Below, piece after piece: positions 16,660-25,395 of a DNA stretch of 64,000 bases. The notes beneath the pieces were generated by a model. It saw only the letters and a list, made by a program, of their open reading frames with translations, had not been told where the DNA came from and made no database searches. Position numbers and translations under genes: made by a program. This stretch comes from Bacteroidales bacterium. Lineage in GTDB: Bacteria > Bacteroidota > Bacteroidia > Bacteroidales > CAIWKO01. The DNA lies in contig JALOBU010000002.1 of NCBI GenBank assembly GCA_023228145.1, positions 62,001 to 126,000 on the forward strand, read 5' to 3'. The first letter of the stretch is position 1. Each line of letters begins with the position of its first letter.

Positions 16660-19600
16660 ATGACTAATATATTTAAATCCTGTCCTTTAGGTCTGGTAAT
16701 TATTGCTTTGATATTTTCTTTGCAAATATCTGCTCAAACAACATTCCAGAAGCAATACCAGATTGGCCAGTTCCACCATTTTACAGAGTGTGTTCAGCAA
16801 ACAGACGACTTGGGGTATATTTTTCAGGGATGGAAACTGGATGTTAGTTTCCCTCTTATGAAAATGACTCTTGTCAAAACCGATACTCTGGGAAATGTTG
16901 AATGGCAAAAAGACTATTGTAAGTGCATTACAAACCCTCCTTTGTGTTTATCCTGTGGGGCAGCTTCAATTATGGGAGGATGTATACAACAAACCAACGA
17001 CGGGGGCTTTATCATGTCGGGCAGCGCTGACGATAAAATGCTATTGGTGAAAACTGATGGCTACGGAAATGTCACATGGGCAAAAACATATGGTTCTGGT
17101 TCCTACGGGAAATATGTCAGACAAACAGCAGACTATGGATATATATGCGTTGGCTATTCGGGCAGCAATATTTTTATTGTAAAAACTGATGCAAGTGGAA
17201 CCTTGCAATGGGACAGAGCATATCAATTAAGCCCTAATTATAATGATGCGGCTATGGATGTTGACCAAATAAACAGCGGCGATTTTATTGTAACCGGATA
17301 TTCAACCACAATATTTAATCCTGGACCCAGCGCCGATACTACAACAGATATAGTCCTTTTAAAACTAAATTCCTCCGGGACATTACAATGGATAAGAACA
17401 TACGGTCAGGATTCGGAAAGCGAAGAAGGCCATGCTGTTAGTAAAACAAGTGATGGGGGTTATATCGTAACGGGGCATACATCTCAAACCGGCTCAGGAC
17501 TCAGTGCTGCCGATGTTTTCATTTGGAAATTCAGTTCTTCTGATTCTCCTCAATTTCAATACAGCTATAAAGTTGGCGGTTTCCTGTCACTGGATATCAG
17601 CTTTGGTTATGCCGGGCAACAAACATCAGACGGTGGTTATGCACTGTTTGGAGTCACTACGGGGTTTGGTTTGACAAGCATCTCCTATTTCAGCAACTTT
17701 ATGTTAAAACTTAACAACATAGCAGATATTGAATTCTGTATGTCTTATAAAGACTCTGTTTCAGGAGCTCCCATAAGCATGGGCTATTCTATCTGGAATG
17801 ATGGCAAGCAATTGGCCGATGGCGGATATCTGCTGGGCGGTTGCGGTATCCTGAACTCCGGAATAGGACTTGGCCATAAGCTAATCAAAACGAACAGTTA
17901 CGGCTCCAGCGGGTGCAGCGAAAATACTATTTATCCCACAAGATATAACTTTGCTCCTGCTGCCGAAAACCAATCTCCAACAAATCTTGCTACAGGCTCT
18001 TCCGACAATATCAATATGTTTGTCAGTGACCCCGGAATAACTGAAGAAACAGTTTGTATTTTTACTCCTTTGATTGTTGATGCAGGCATGGATTACAGCA
18101 TGTGTGAAAACACCACTTCCTGGTTAGGTTGGTCTCCCACAGCCAGCGGAGGAACCGGGACTTATTCCTATTCCTGGCAGCCGACAACTTATCTGGATGA
18201 CCCCTACTCAGCAAACCCTGCAATTACACCAATGGCTGAAGGCACTTATACTTATACAGTAACTGTTACAAGCGGAAGCCAGACCGGCACCGACGATATC
18301 ACTATTACTGTGCTTCCCGCTCCCGATGCCACTCTGGAGCCTTTTGAAAATATTTGCATCAGTTCCGACCCTTTTACCATTAGCGGAGGAAGCCCCACCG
18401 GAGGCAATTATTATATAGATGGAGTTATTGGAACCACATTCAACCCTGCAACAGCTGGCTTGGGGACACACATCATTTCATATATTTTGATTGGCGGCAA
18501 CGGATGCACCGATACAGCTTTTCAGGAAATCATTGTTTATGACCCCAATCCCGATATAACTCCCGCAGGGCCTTATTGCTCCGACGACCCTGCCGATACA
18601 CTACAGGCTGCCAGCCCCGGAGGAATGTGGTCAGGAGTGGGTATCACCGACCCTTATTTCGGAGTTTTTAACCCTTCTGTAGCAGGCCTGGGAACACACT
18701 GGATTAAATACGGATTCCCTTCACCCTGCCTGGCTTACGACTCTATACAAATTACTGTTATACAAGCAGCAAATGCCACTATTTACTGGCCAGGACTCCT
18801 GTGTGTGTTCGATGCCCTTGATACATTGACTGCCTATGACCCAGATGGAATATGGTCAGGGGATCATATTGTTAATGCTACTACAGGAACCTTTTCACCA
18901 AGCACTGCAGGAATAGGATCCCATCAGATCATTTACACCATAAGCGGGCAGTGTGGCGATGCCGATACTCTTAATGTTATTGTTGCAGGTCAACTTAGTG
19001 CAACCATCACAGACATATCGCCTTTATGCTCCAATGCACTACCGGTAACACTTGTTGCTGTTGACTCAAGCGGTATATGGACAGGTTTGGGAATTACAAA
19101 TCCTGTTTTGGGTATTTTCACTCCCGATACAGCAGGGGCAGGAACTCATCTTATTATTTATACCATTCCTGGAAGTTGCGGAGATAAAGATTCTACTTAT
19201 ATCACAATATATTCCTCACCCGCTCTGGCAGCATCCATATCAAACGAAAGTTGTACTGGCGCGAACGATGGCTCCGTTAAAGTAACAATAACCGGGGGCA
19301 CACCGCTTTTTGAAATTGCTTGGGATGGTGATACAAGCTCACAGTCAGGAAATACATTTAACAAAACAACTCTTAACCCTGGCGAATATTTTATTGCCGT
19401 TTCCGACTCAAACGGATGCAAGGATACAGTTACATACAAAGTGCTTGCCTCTGACATTAACTGCTCCATTTATATTCCAAATATTTTCTCACCAAACGGA
19501 GACGGCGCAAATGATATATTTGTTGTAAGAGGGCTCAGACCGGGAGATGTAAAAGAAATTAAACTGGCTATTTATGACAGGTGGGGCGAAAATGTATATA

Positions 19601-19755
19601 TTTCTGAAAATGCTGTTGAAATTCTTGAAATCGGATGGGACGGCAAATACAAAAACAAAGAAATGAATACTGCGGTATTTGCATACTATTTTAAAGTGGT
19701 GCTTAATAATGATGAAACTGTTGTTCGTAAAGGGAATGTTACAATTGTCAGATAA
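16660..19755 (+). CDS. large repeat-containing T9SS type B surface protein
   Basis: A 1031-residue secreted protein. After the signal peptide (1-25) residues ~30-430 contain about seven copies of a Gly/Asp-rich repeat built on Q-Q-T-x-D-G-G-Y/F-I and L-V-K-T-D-x-x-G, likely a beta-propeller. A PKD-like domain follows (~475-550). Then come four ~75-residue repeats (starting ~553, 631, 703, 780) sharing W-x-G-x-G-I, F-x-P-x-x-A-G-x-G-T-H and I-x-Y. A SprB-type repeat is at ~855-930 and a terminal CHU_C sorting domain at ~933-1031 (I-P-N-I-F-S-P-N-G-D-G-A-N-D). It is probably an adhesin or surface-matrix protein delivered by T9SS, with the PorP/SprF at 19783 as partner. Confidence 0.88.
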   Translation: MTNIFKSCPLGLVIIALIFSLQISAQTTFQKQYQIGQFHHFTECVQQTDDLGYIFQGWKLDVSFPLMKMTLVKTDTLGNVEWQKDYCKCITNPPLCLSCGAASIMGGCIQQTNDGGFIMSGSADDKMLLVKTDGYGNVTWAKTYGSGSYGKYVRQTADYGYICVGYSGSNIFIVKTDASGTLQWDRAYQLSPNYNDAAMDVDQINSGDFIVTGYSTTIFNPGPSADTTTDIVLLKLNSSGTLQWIRTYGQDSESEEGHAVSKTSDGGYIVTGHTSQTGSGLSAADVFIWKFSSSDSPQFQYSYKVGGFLSLDISFGYAGQQTSDGGYALFGVTTGFGLTSISYFSNFMLKLNNIADIEFCMSYKDSVSGAPISMGYSIWNDGKQLADGGYLLGGCGILNSGIGLGHKLIKTNSYGSSGCSENTIYPTRYNFAPAAENQSPTNLATGSSDNINMFVSDPGITEETVCIFTPLIVDAGMDYSMCENTTSWLGWSPTASGGTGTYSYSWQPTTYLDDPYSANPAITPMAEGTYTYTVTVTSGSQTGTDDITITVLPAPDATLEPFENICISSDPFTISGGSPTGGNYYIDGVIGTTFNPATAGLGTHIISYILIGGNGCTDTAFQEIIVYDPNPDITPAGPYCSDDPADTLQAASPGGMWSGVGITDPYFGVFNPSVAGLGTHWIKYGFPSPCLAYDSIQITVIQAANATIYWPGLLCVFDALDTLTAYDPDGIWSGDHIVNATTGTFSPSTAGIGSHQIIYTISGQCGDADTLNVIVAGQLSATITDISPLCSNALPVTLVAVDSSGIWTGLGITNPVLGIFTPDTAGAGTHLIIYTIPGSCGDKDSTYITIYSSPALAASISNESCTGANDGSVKVTITGGTPLFEIAWDGDTSSQSGNTFNKTTLNPGEYFIAVSDSNGCKDTVTYKVLASDINCSIYIPNIFSPNGDGANDIFVVRGLRPGDVKEIKLAIYDRWGENVYISENAVEILEIGWDGKYKNKEMNTAVFAYYFKVVLNNDETVVRKGNVTIVR

Positions 19756-19782
19756 TTTATTAATAATTAAAATTCATAGATT

Positions 19783-20829
19783 ATGAAAAAAATATTTCTA
19801 ATTGCTGCTATGTCAATCTGCACATATTATGTTTTTGGACAGGACATACATTTTTCGCAATTCAACTATGCCCCTCTGTCTTTAAACCCTGCCATGGCAG
19901 GCGCTTTCAATGCCGACCACAGAATCATTGCAAATTACAAAAGCCAGTGGCGAAGCATTTCAAAATCGTATATGACCTACGGAATATCTTATGACTGCGG
20001 AATATTAAAAGGAAAGCTGAACGGAGGCATTCTTGGACTTGGATTTCAGCTTTTTAATGACCAGGCAGGCATTAATAAATTGAGCCAAACTCTGGTGAAT
20101 ATTTCCGCTTCCTATCATTTACCCATCAACAGGCAACACACACTAACTGCAGGTATTCAGGGAGGCCTCGGCCAAAAGAGAATTAAAACCGATAATATGC
20201 AATGGGATAGCCAATACGACAATACTTATCCGGATGGGTACAATCCTTCAGGCACTACCGACCCCATTATAAGCGATATGTCAAAAGGTTTTGTTTACGG
20301 AGATATTGGTGCAGGGCTGTTATGGTCATATAGTTCGGGTTCTGCCACATTATCATCTAACAACTCAAAAAAAGTAAGCGCTGGAATTTCACTTCTTCAC
20401 ATAAACAAACCCAAACAAACTTTTTCGGAAAATACAGCAAAACGCATGTATATGAAAATGACCGTTCATGCCAATGCATTTATTGGATTTACAAACACAA
20501 ACTTTTCAATGCTACCCACTCTTGCCTGGTTTATGCAGGGGCCTTCCAATGAGTTTATTCTGGGCTCTTTGTTTCGTTACCGTTTGAATGACGCATCAAA
20601 ATATACAAATTTTGTTTCAGAAACTGCTGTAGGACTTGGATTATATTACCGTTTGAAAGATGCTTTTATCATTATGGCACAGGCGGAGTGGCGTAACTTT
20701 CAGCTCGCTATAAGTTACGACATCAATACATCAAAACTTGCAGCCGCCAGCAAGAGTGCCGGAGGCATGGAAATCTCCCTGAAATATATTACTCCGCTTT
20801 TCACAAAAACAAATAAAAGCTTGTATTAA
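19783..20829 (+). CDS. PorP/SprF family T9SS outer-membrane protein, second copy
   Basis: A 348-residue PorP/SprF protein, signal peptide ~1-19 (V-F-G-Q), then D-I-H-F-S-Q-F, L-N-P-A-M-A-G-A-F and Y-K-S-Q-W-R, followed by barrel strands. It aligns along its length with the copy at 15484 (for example S-Y-M-T-Y-G-I/L-S-Y-D, I-N-T-S-K-L near the end), so one arose by duplication of a cargo-porin pair. It lies 27 bases after its presumed cargo. In the family it supports secretion or surface attachment of the adjacent CHU_C protein. Confidence 0.9.
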   Translation: MKKIFLIAAMSICTYYVFGQDIHFSQFNYAPLSLNPAMAGAFNADHRIIANYKSQWRSISKSYMTYGISYDCGILKGKLNGGILGLGFQLFNDQAGINKLSQTLVNISASYHLPINRQHTLTAGIQGGLGQKRIKTDNMQWDSQYDNTYPDGYNPSGTTDPIISDMSKGFVYGDIGAGLLWSYSSGSATLSSNNSKKVSAGISLLHINKPKQTFSENTAKRMYMKMTVHANAFIGFTNTNFSMLPTLAWFMQGPSNEFILGSLFRYRLNDASKYTNFVSETAVGLGLYYRLKDAFIIMAQAEWRNFQLAISYDINTSKLAAASKSAGGMEISLKYITPLFTKTNKSLY

Positions 20830-20868
20830 TACTGCCTGTTTGTGATAATGAGTTTTACTGTTAATGCT

Positions 20869-21012
20869 CAATGCACAATATTCAATTTTCAATGTTCAAT
20901 GTTCAAGTAAAGATGGCGACTGGCCAAAAGCCAATAGCCACTATTAGCACCTTATGACGACTGCTCACTGTTCACTGCTCACTGTTCACTGCTCACTGCA
21001 CACTGCACACTG
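20869..21012. repeat. low-complexity short-repeat region between convergent genes
   Basis: The gap between the PorP gene and fabG is made of short degenerate words. At 20869-20905 a CAATGTT/TTCAAT word recurs four to five times. At 20914-20945 TGGC and GCCA words could pair as a hairpin. At 20961-21012 a 14-base unit CTGCTCACTGTTCA is repeated nearly perfectly and decays into CACTGCA copies. It could serve as a bidirectional terminator or simply be slippage-prone filler; similar word-repeats occur between genes in other Bacteroidota. Confidence 0.7.
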
Positions 21013-21015
21013 TCC

Positions 21016-21762
21016 TCACGTATTCATTCCGCCACAAACATTGATCACCTGAGCGCTGACATAAGATGAAAGGTCGGAGGCTAAATATAATGCTGTATTT
21101 GCAACATCCTCGGGAGTGCCCGGACGGTTTAAGGGAATACTTTTTAACCAATACTGTCTCGCTTCTTCAGGTAATTTTTGGGTCATTTCGGTTTCAATGA
21201 ATCCCGGCGCTATGGCATTGCAACGCACGTTGCGGGAGCCAAGTTCTTTGGCCACCGACTTGGTAAAGCCAATGATACCTGCCTTGGACGCCGCATAATT
21301 CGCCTGCCCGGCATTGCCTGCTACGCCAACAACAGAACTCATATTAATGATAGAGCCATAACGCTGCTTCAGCATGGTTTTTTGCACTGCCTTTGTCAGG
21401 TTGAAAACCGATTTGAGGTTGACATTGATTACAACATCCCAGTCGGCTTCGTTCATGCGCAACAACAGATTATCGCGGGTGATACCGGCATTATTGACTA
21501 AAATATCTATAACAGGAAATTCCTTCAGGATGTCATTTATTGTTTCTTCGGCGCTGTGATATGATGAAGCATCGGAAGCATAGCCCTTCGCCTTAACCCC
21601 CAATTTCAACAATTCAATTTCTAATTGTTTCGCGTTGTCATCATATAATAAATCAGTAAAAGCAATGTTACAGCCATTTTCAGCAAACTTCAGCGCTATG
21701 GCCCTGCCAATACCTTTGGAAGCGCCGGTAATGACAGCCGTTTTATTTTCAAGAGTTTTCAT
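21016..21762 (-). CDS. fabG: 3-oxoacyl-[ACP] reductase
   Basis: A 248-residue short-chain dehydrogenase that reduces 3-oxoacyl-ACP with NADPH in fatty acid synthesis. It shows the cofactor motif T-G-A-S-K-G-I-G, N-N-A-G, the catalytic Ser in N-M-S-S-V-V-G-V-A-G and Y-A-A-S-K (Tyr and Lys), then P-G-F-I-E-T-E-M-T, all FabG hallmarks. The C terminus (V-I-N-V-C-G-G-M) is standard. It is a single-gene unit with TAAATTTG 11 bases upstream. It is 17 kb away from the ketosynthase/ACP cluster and likely serves general fatty acid synthesis. Confidence 0.94.
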   Translation of the reverse strand: MKTLENKTAVITGASKGIGRAIALKFAENGCNIAFTDLLYDDNAKQLEIELLKLGVKAKGYASDASSYHSAEETINDILKEFPVIDILVNNAGITRDNLLLRMNEADWDVVINVNLKSVFNLTKAVQKTMLKQRYGSIINMSSVVGVAGNAGQANYAASKAGIIGFTKSVAKELGSRNVRCNAIAPGFIETEMTQKLPEEARQYWLKSIPLNRPGTPEDVANTALYLASDLSSYVSAQVINVCGGMNT

Positions 21763-21773
21763 GATTTTTTTTA

Positions 21774-21781
21774 CAAATTTA
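21774..21781 (-). promoter_or_regulatory. -7 promoter element of fabG
   Basis: CAAATTTA reads TAAATTTG on the minus strand, 11 bases before the fabG ATG. Confidence 0.4.
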
Positions 21782-21945
21782 ATGAATATTTTGTCGCATT
21801 AAACCAGGATTACAAATCTGAGTGAGCAGAGCAGAATTATGTTATAACAGCAACACATTTAATGTCTTTTGCAAATATAATACTTGATTTTTATCTTAAA
21901 TTATTTTTTCATTCATAAAGTAATTAATGGAAATAATTTATTCTG

Positions 21946-21953
21946 TAAATTTG
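21946..21953 (+). promoter_or_regulatory. -7 promoter element of the ankyrin gene
   Basis: TAAATTTG matches TAnnTTTG, 37 bases before the ATG at 21991. The spacer from 21782 is AT-rich and otherwise empty. Confidence 0.4.
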
Positions 21954-21990
21954 AGTTTTATTATATCATCCAATATTCTTTTTTATCCTG

Positions 21991-23271
21991 ATGAGCATAA
22001 AGTACCTGATATTATTGTTTGTTTTTATTTTTAACAGCCTTGGCCTGGCAGCTCAGGAGAATAAAAACCAGCAATTGCTCCAAGCCGCTTACGATGGAGA
22101 TACGGATAAAATCCTCCGCTTGCTGCTCGACAGCGCCGATGTCAATACTGCAAATGCAGAAGGCGTTACTGCCCTGATGTACGCTGCGGAAAAAGGCCAT
22201 ACCGATATTGTAAAAATACTGCTTTACAACAATGCAGACCCCAACGCCGAGCCGCTTACGAAGCGTACAGCTCTGATTAGCGCTGCCATCAATAACAATA
22301 TCGAAATTGCCTATAATCTTTTATTATACGGCGCCGATATCAACGCTGCTGACGAGAACGGCGCCACGGCGCTGAACTATGCCAGCTGCCTGAGCTTTTA
22401 CGACATGGCTGAATACCTCCTGATGAACGGCGCCAGGCACGACATCAAAGCTCAGGACGGCACCGATGCCATGCTGGGCGCTGCCTTTTACGGCAACGCA
22501 GAAATAGTAAGCTTGTTATCGCGCTATCAAGCAAATATCAACACAAGCGATTATGCAGGGTTTTCACCCTTGTCGCTAGCCATTCAAAATGGCAATGCAT
22601 CCATGGCGGATACACTTATCAGAAATAAAGCCGAAATAAAATTATTTCTGAAAGAACATCCAAAAGTTAACCCGGTTGATTATGCAAGGATTATGAACCG
22701 TAAGCCTTTGGTAATACTTTTAAAGAAACAAGGCGCACACGGAAGTTTTAACCTCTTTATTCATCAGGTTACTCTTACTTTCCACCCCGGATTTCTCAAT
22801 AATGAAGATTATTTTATGGGAGCAGGTATCGGCATAATTGAATCAAAGTCAAATCTAAGCCTTGAATTGGGCCTTTACGGAAGGTTGGCAAGAAAACGTA
22901 TTCTTGAGCAGCAATCTGAAAATATCTATTATCAGTTGTGGCAGAAAAAACAATATATATACCTCAGCCTGGAGAAGCTTTTTACTTTTCGAACAAAAAA
23001 AACCGAACGTAAGCAAGGAATTTTTATCAGGGCAAAAGGCATTGTTACTTTTGGCAACTACGAAGGGTTAAAAAGAAACCCGAAAAGTAAAATTACATTG
23101 GCCCCTGGTGTTGGATACAGTTATATGTTCAACCATGTTTTTTTTAAAGCAGCTTATGAATATGCTGATTTAGGCATTGGTAATAAAATGTCGCATTGGT
23201 TGTCGTTATCAGTTGGAATAAGCATAAACACAAAAAAAAGTCATCTCACAAAAAAAATATATTGGATGTAA
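21991..23271 (+). CDS. secreted ankyrin-repeat protein with C-terminal outer-membrane-type barrel
   Basis: A 426-residue protein with two parts. After a signal peptide (1-22, ending L-A-A-Q) residues ~27-240 form about six ankyrin repeats (for example A-L-M-Y-A-A-E-K-G-H-T-D-I-V-K-I-L-L and A-L-N-Y-A-S-C...A-E-Y-L-L-M-N-G-A). Residues ~250-426 are alternating, Tyr/Gly-rich beta strands (G-I-G-I-I-E-S-K-S-N-L-S-L-E-L-G-L-Y-G) ending S-L-S-V-G-I-S-I-N, like a small outer-membrane barrel. The ankyrin part would then face the periplasm as a binding scaffold. The ankyrin coding region is noticeably richer in G+C than its flanks. It is followed one base later by a lipoprotein gene. Confidence 0.75.
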   Translation: MSIKYLILLFVFIFNSLGLAAQENKNQQLLQAAYDGDTDKILRLLLDSADVNTANAEGVTALMYAAEKGHTDIVKILLYNNADPNAEPLTKRTALISAAINNNIEIAYNLLLYGADINAADENGATALNYASCLSFYDMAEYLLMNGARHDIKAQDGTDAMLGAAFYGNAEIVSLLSRYQANINTSDYAGFSPLSLAIQNGNASMADTLIRNKAEIKLFLKEHPKVNPVDYARIMNRKPLVILLKKQGAHGSFNLFIHQVTLTFHPGFLNNEDYFMGAGIGIIESKSNLSLELGLYGRLARKRILEQQSENIYYQLWQKKQYIYLSLEKLFTFRTKKTERKQGIFIRAKGIVTFGNYEGLKRNPKSKITLAPGVGYSYMFNHVFFKAAYEYADLGIGNKMSHWLSLSVGISINTKKSHLTKKIYWM

Positions 23272-23272
23272 T

Positions 23273-23704
23273 ATGATGATTAAAAAAAATACCATGCTGC
23301 TCATCCTTGCCCTGGCATGTTTTTTTATAAATTCATGCAGTGAAAGTTTGCAGCCCGAAGATTGTATGAATTACGATTATTCCGATTGCAATACCCTAGA
23401 ACCAGAATTGGGCGCTTTGCATGTGAAACTGACCATCAATGCGGAAAACCCTTATATTCCCGTAAGCATTTATGAAGGCAATGCCGAAGACAGCCTGATG
23501 GTGCTTTCCGATACCGTCATGTCTGCCCAAAGCAGTTACCTCCTTGTCCCCGACAAATATTACACTGTAGTTGCAAAATACAAATCCGGTAATAACATCA
23601 TTTATGCTTTTGACGGTGACAGGGTGAAAAAAATTCAGGAAGTAATCTGCGACTCCATATGCTGGTCGGTTGATGAAGGCAATGTAAATGTTGAATTGAA
23701 GTAG
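23273..23704 (+). CDS. hypothetical lipoprotein
   Basis: A 143-residue protein that I do not recognise. It has a lipoprotein signal (F-F-I-N-S-C-S-E-S, Cys22) and a mature part with six further cysteines (E-D-C-M-N-Y-D-Y-S-D-C-N-T, then I-C-D-S-I-C-W) and a predicted beta-sandwich-like stretch (L-H-V-K-L-T-I-N, Y-L-L-V-P-D-K-Y-Y-T-V-V-A-K-Y). The pattern is similar to small Bacteroidota carbohydrate-free surface domains, with no catalytic motif. It starts directly after the ankyrin-barrel gene's stop, so the two probably work together at the outer membrane. Confidence 0.65.
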   Translation: MMIKKNTMLLILALACFFINSCSESLQPEDCMNYDYSDCNTLEPELGALHVKLTINAENPYIPVSIYEGNAEDSLMVLSDTVMSAQSSYLLVPDKYYTVVAKYKSGNNIIYAFDGDRVKKIQEVICDSICWSVDEGNVNVELK

Positions 23705-23777
23705 ATAATTCATTTGCCTGTTCATGGTTCTTGAATAAAAATTTGGATATTCTTATGTATTAACATTCCATAATTCA

Positions 23778-23785
23778 TAACTTTG
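23778..23785 (+). promoter_or_regulatory. -7 promoter element of the GT9 gene
   Basis: TAACTTTG fits TAnnTTTG and ends 17 bases before the proposed CTG start at 23803, supporting that start. Confidence 0.45.
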
Positions 23786-23802
23786 CCATAAATTATTTTC
23801 TT

Positions 23803-24795
23803 CTGAAACGTTTTCTAATCATACAAACCGCATCCATCGGAGATGTTGTTTTAGCCACTCCATTAATTGAAAGCATCAGGGCAGACAATACATCCCATGA
23901 GATTGATTTCCTGTTGAAAAAAGGTTGTGAATCCTTATTTGCAGGGCACCCTCACCTCAACAACATCCTGATATGGGATAAATCGGAAAAGAAATACAGC
24001 AGGCTTTTTCCCTTGCTCACGCAAATAAGAAAAAAACGTTACGACTACCTGATTAACCTGCAGCGCTTTGCCTCAACAGGCCTGCTTGCCGTGTTTTCAA
24101 AAGCCGATTTTGTAAGCGGGTTTGATAAAAATCCCTTCTCTTATCTGTTCGACAAATCCGTAAATCATATTATCGGTGAGAACTCCAAAATGCACGAAAT
24201 CAACAGAAACCTGATGCTTATTGAGAAAATCGTGAAACCATTACCGCATGTCAGGCTTTATCCATCGCAAACTGATTTTGATAAAGTTTCTTCTTATAAA
24301 AATCAGGAATACATTTGCATTGCCCCGGCTTCATTGTGGAAAACAAAACAATTTCCGGAGCATAAATGGGTGGAGTTTATTCATGCATTGCCATCAAAAT
24401 ATATGGTCTATCTTATCGGGGCGAAATCAGATTTCGGCCTTTGCGATAACATTTTAAGACAAACAACAAGCAAAACGGTTCAGAATATTGCCGGCCGTTT
24501 ATCTTTGCTTGAAACTGCCGCATTGATGCGTGATGCAGTCATGAACTATACAAATGACTCAGCGCCCATGCATCTTGCATCTGCTTTGAATTCGCCTGTT
24601 GCCGCCATCTTCTGTTCCACGGTTCCCGATTTTGGTTTTGGGCCATCATCAGAAAATTCACACATCATTGAATCCGATGAAAAATTGAATTGTCGGCCTT
24701 GCGGCTTGCATGGGCATAATTTTTGCCCTGAAAATCACTTTAATTGCGCAAACAATATTTCTGTTAATCAATTATTACTATGCCTGAATCCATGA
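23803..24795 (+). CDS. family 9 glycosyltransferase, heptosyltransferase-like, CTG start
   Basis: A 330-residue GT9/ADP-heptose:LPS heptosyltransferase-like protein. The frame is open upstream of the first ATG/GTG/TTG-type codon and encodes K-R-F-L-I-I-Q-T-A-S-I-G-D-V-V-L-A-T-P, the universal N-terminal motif of the family. No ATG, GTG or TTG precedes it, so CTG at 23803 is the best start. Further motifs: I-A-P-A-S-L-W-K-T-K-Q-F-P (~168) and Y-T-N-D-S-A-P-M-H-L-A-S-A (~250), the nucleotide-binding region. It would add a heptose or similar sugar to lipid A core in the cytoplasm. It overlaps the next gene by 16 bases. Confidence 0.85.
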   Translation: MKRFLIIQTASIGDVVLATPLIESIRADNTSHEIDFLLKKGCESLFAGHPHLNNILIWDKSEKKYSRLFPLLTQIRKKRYDYLINLQRFASTGLLAVFSKADFVSGFDKNPFSYLFDKSVNHIIGENSKMHEINRNLMLIEKIVKPLPHVRLYPSQTDFDKVSSYKNQEYICIAPASLWKTKQFPEHKWVEFIHALPSKYMVYLIGAKSDFGLCDNILRQTTSKTVQNIAGRLSLLETAALMRDAVMNYTNDSAPMHLASALNSPVAAIFCSTVPDFGFGPSSENSHIIESDEKLNCRPCGLHGHNFCPENHFNCANNISVNQLLLCLNP

Positions 24796-25355
24796 AAGAA
24801 GAGCTGTTGAAAGCTTATGAAATACTGAAGCAGGGCGGTATTATCCTCTACCCTACTGATACAATTTGGGGTATTGGCTGTGATGCCACGAATGCAAAAG
24901 CTATTGAACGGATTTATAAAATAAAAAAACGTTCCGTAAATAAAAACATGATAATACTCCTCGACTTCCCTGAAAAGCTTTATCAATACGTTAGTAAAAT
25001 TCCCGAAACTGCTTTTGATTTTATTAATAACATAAAGACACCCCTGACTATTGTTTATCCCGGAGCCAAAAACCTGCCTAAAATCCTTATAGCAAAAGAC
25101 GGCAGTATCGCCATACGCATTGTTCGTGAAGAATTTTGCCAGAAACTGATAGGGCTGTTGAATAAGCCGCTGATTTCCACTTCAGCCAATATATCCGGAG
25201 AAGCCAACCCGCTTATCTTCAGCAAAGTGAACCCTGACATTATCAAAAAAGTTGATTATGTTGTTACCCTGAACAAGAACAGTATCAAACAGCTTAAATC
25301 ATCCACCATAATACAGTTTAATACAAATGGGGAATATGAAATTATTCGCGCTTAA
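24780..25355 (+). CDS. threonylcarbamoyl-AMP synthase (Sua5/YciO/YrdC)
   Basis: A 191-residue YrdC-fold protein that forms threonylcarbamoyl-AMP for the t6A37 modification of ANN-decoding tRNAs. Signatures: G-G-I-I-L-Y-P-T-D-T-I-W-G-I-G-C-D-A near 17-35, I-K-K-R (~52), P-L-T-I-V-Y-P-G (~86), A-I-R-I-V-R (~107) and S-T-S-A-N-I-S-G-E (~130). The single domain suits the TsaC form. The ATG at 24780 overlaps the GT9 gene's end; a second ATG at 24792 is possible. The neighbours CCA-adding enzyme and MiaA make this a tRNA-processing neighbourhood. Confidence 0.92.
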   Translation: MPESMKEELLKAYEILKQGGIILYPTDTIWGIGCDATNAKAIERIYKIKKRSVNKNMIILLDFPEKLYQYVSKIPETAFDFINNIKTPLTIVYPGAKNLPKILIAKDGSIAIRIVREEFCQKLIGLLNKPLISTSANISGEANPLIFSKVNPDIIKKVDYVVTLNKNSIKQLKSSTIIQFNTNGEYEIIRA

Positions 25356-25369
25356 TAAAGCTATTTTTT

Positions 25370-25377
25370 TATTTTTG
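25370..25377 (+). promoter_or_regulatory. -7 promoter element of the CCA-adding enzyme
   Basis: TATTTTTG ends 18 bases before the TTG start at 25396, supporting that non-ATG start. Confidence 0.45.
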
Positions 25378-25395
25378 CAACCATAAGCTATACTA

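Noticed and set aside
20961..21012. CRISPR array
   Set aside because: The repeat unit is 14 bases and contiguous, with no unique spacers and no cas genes.
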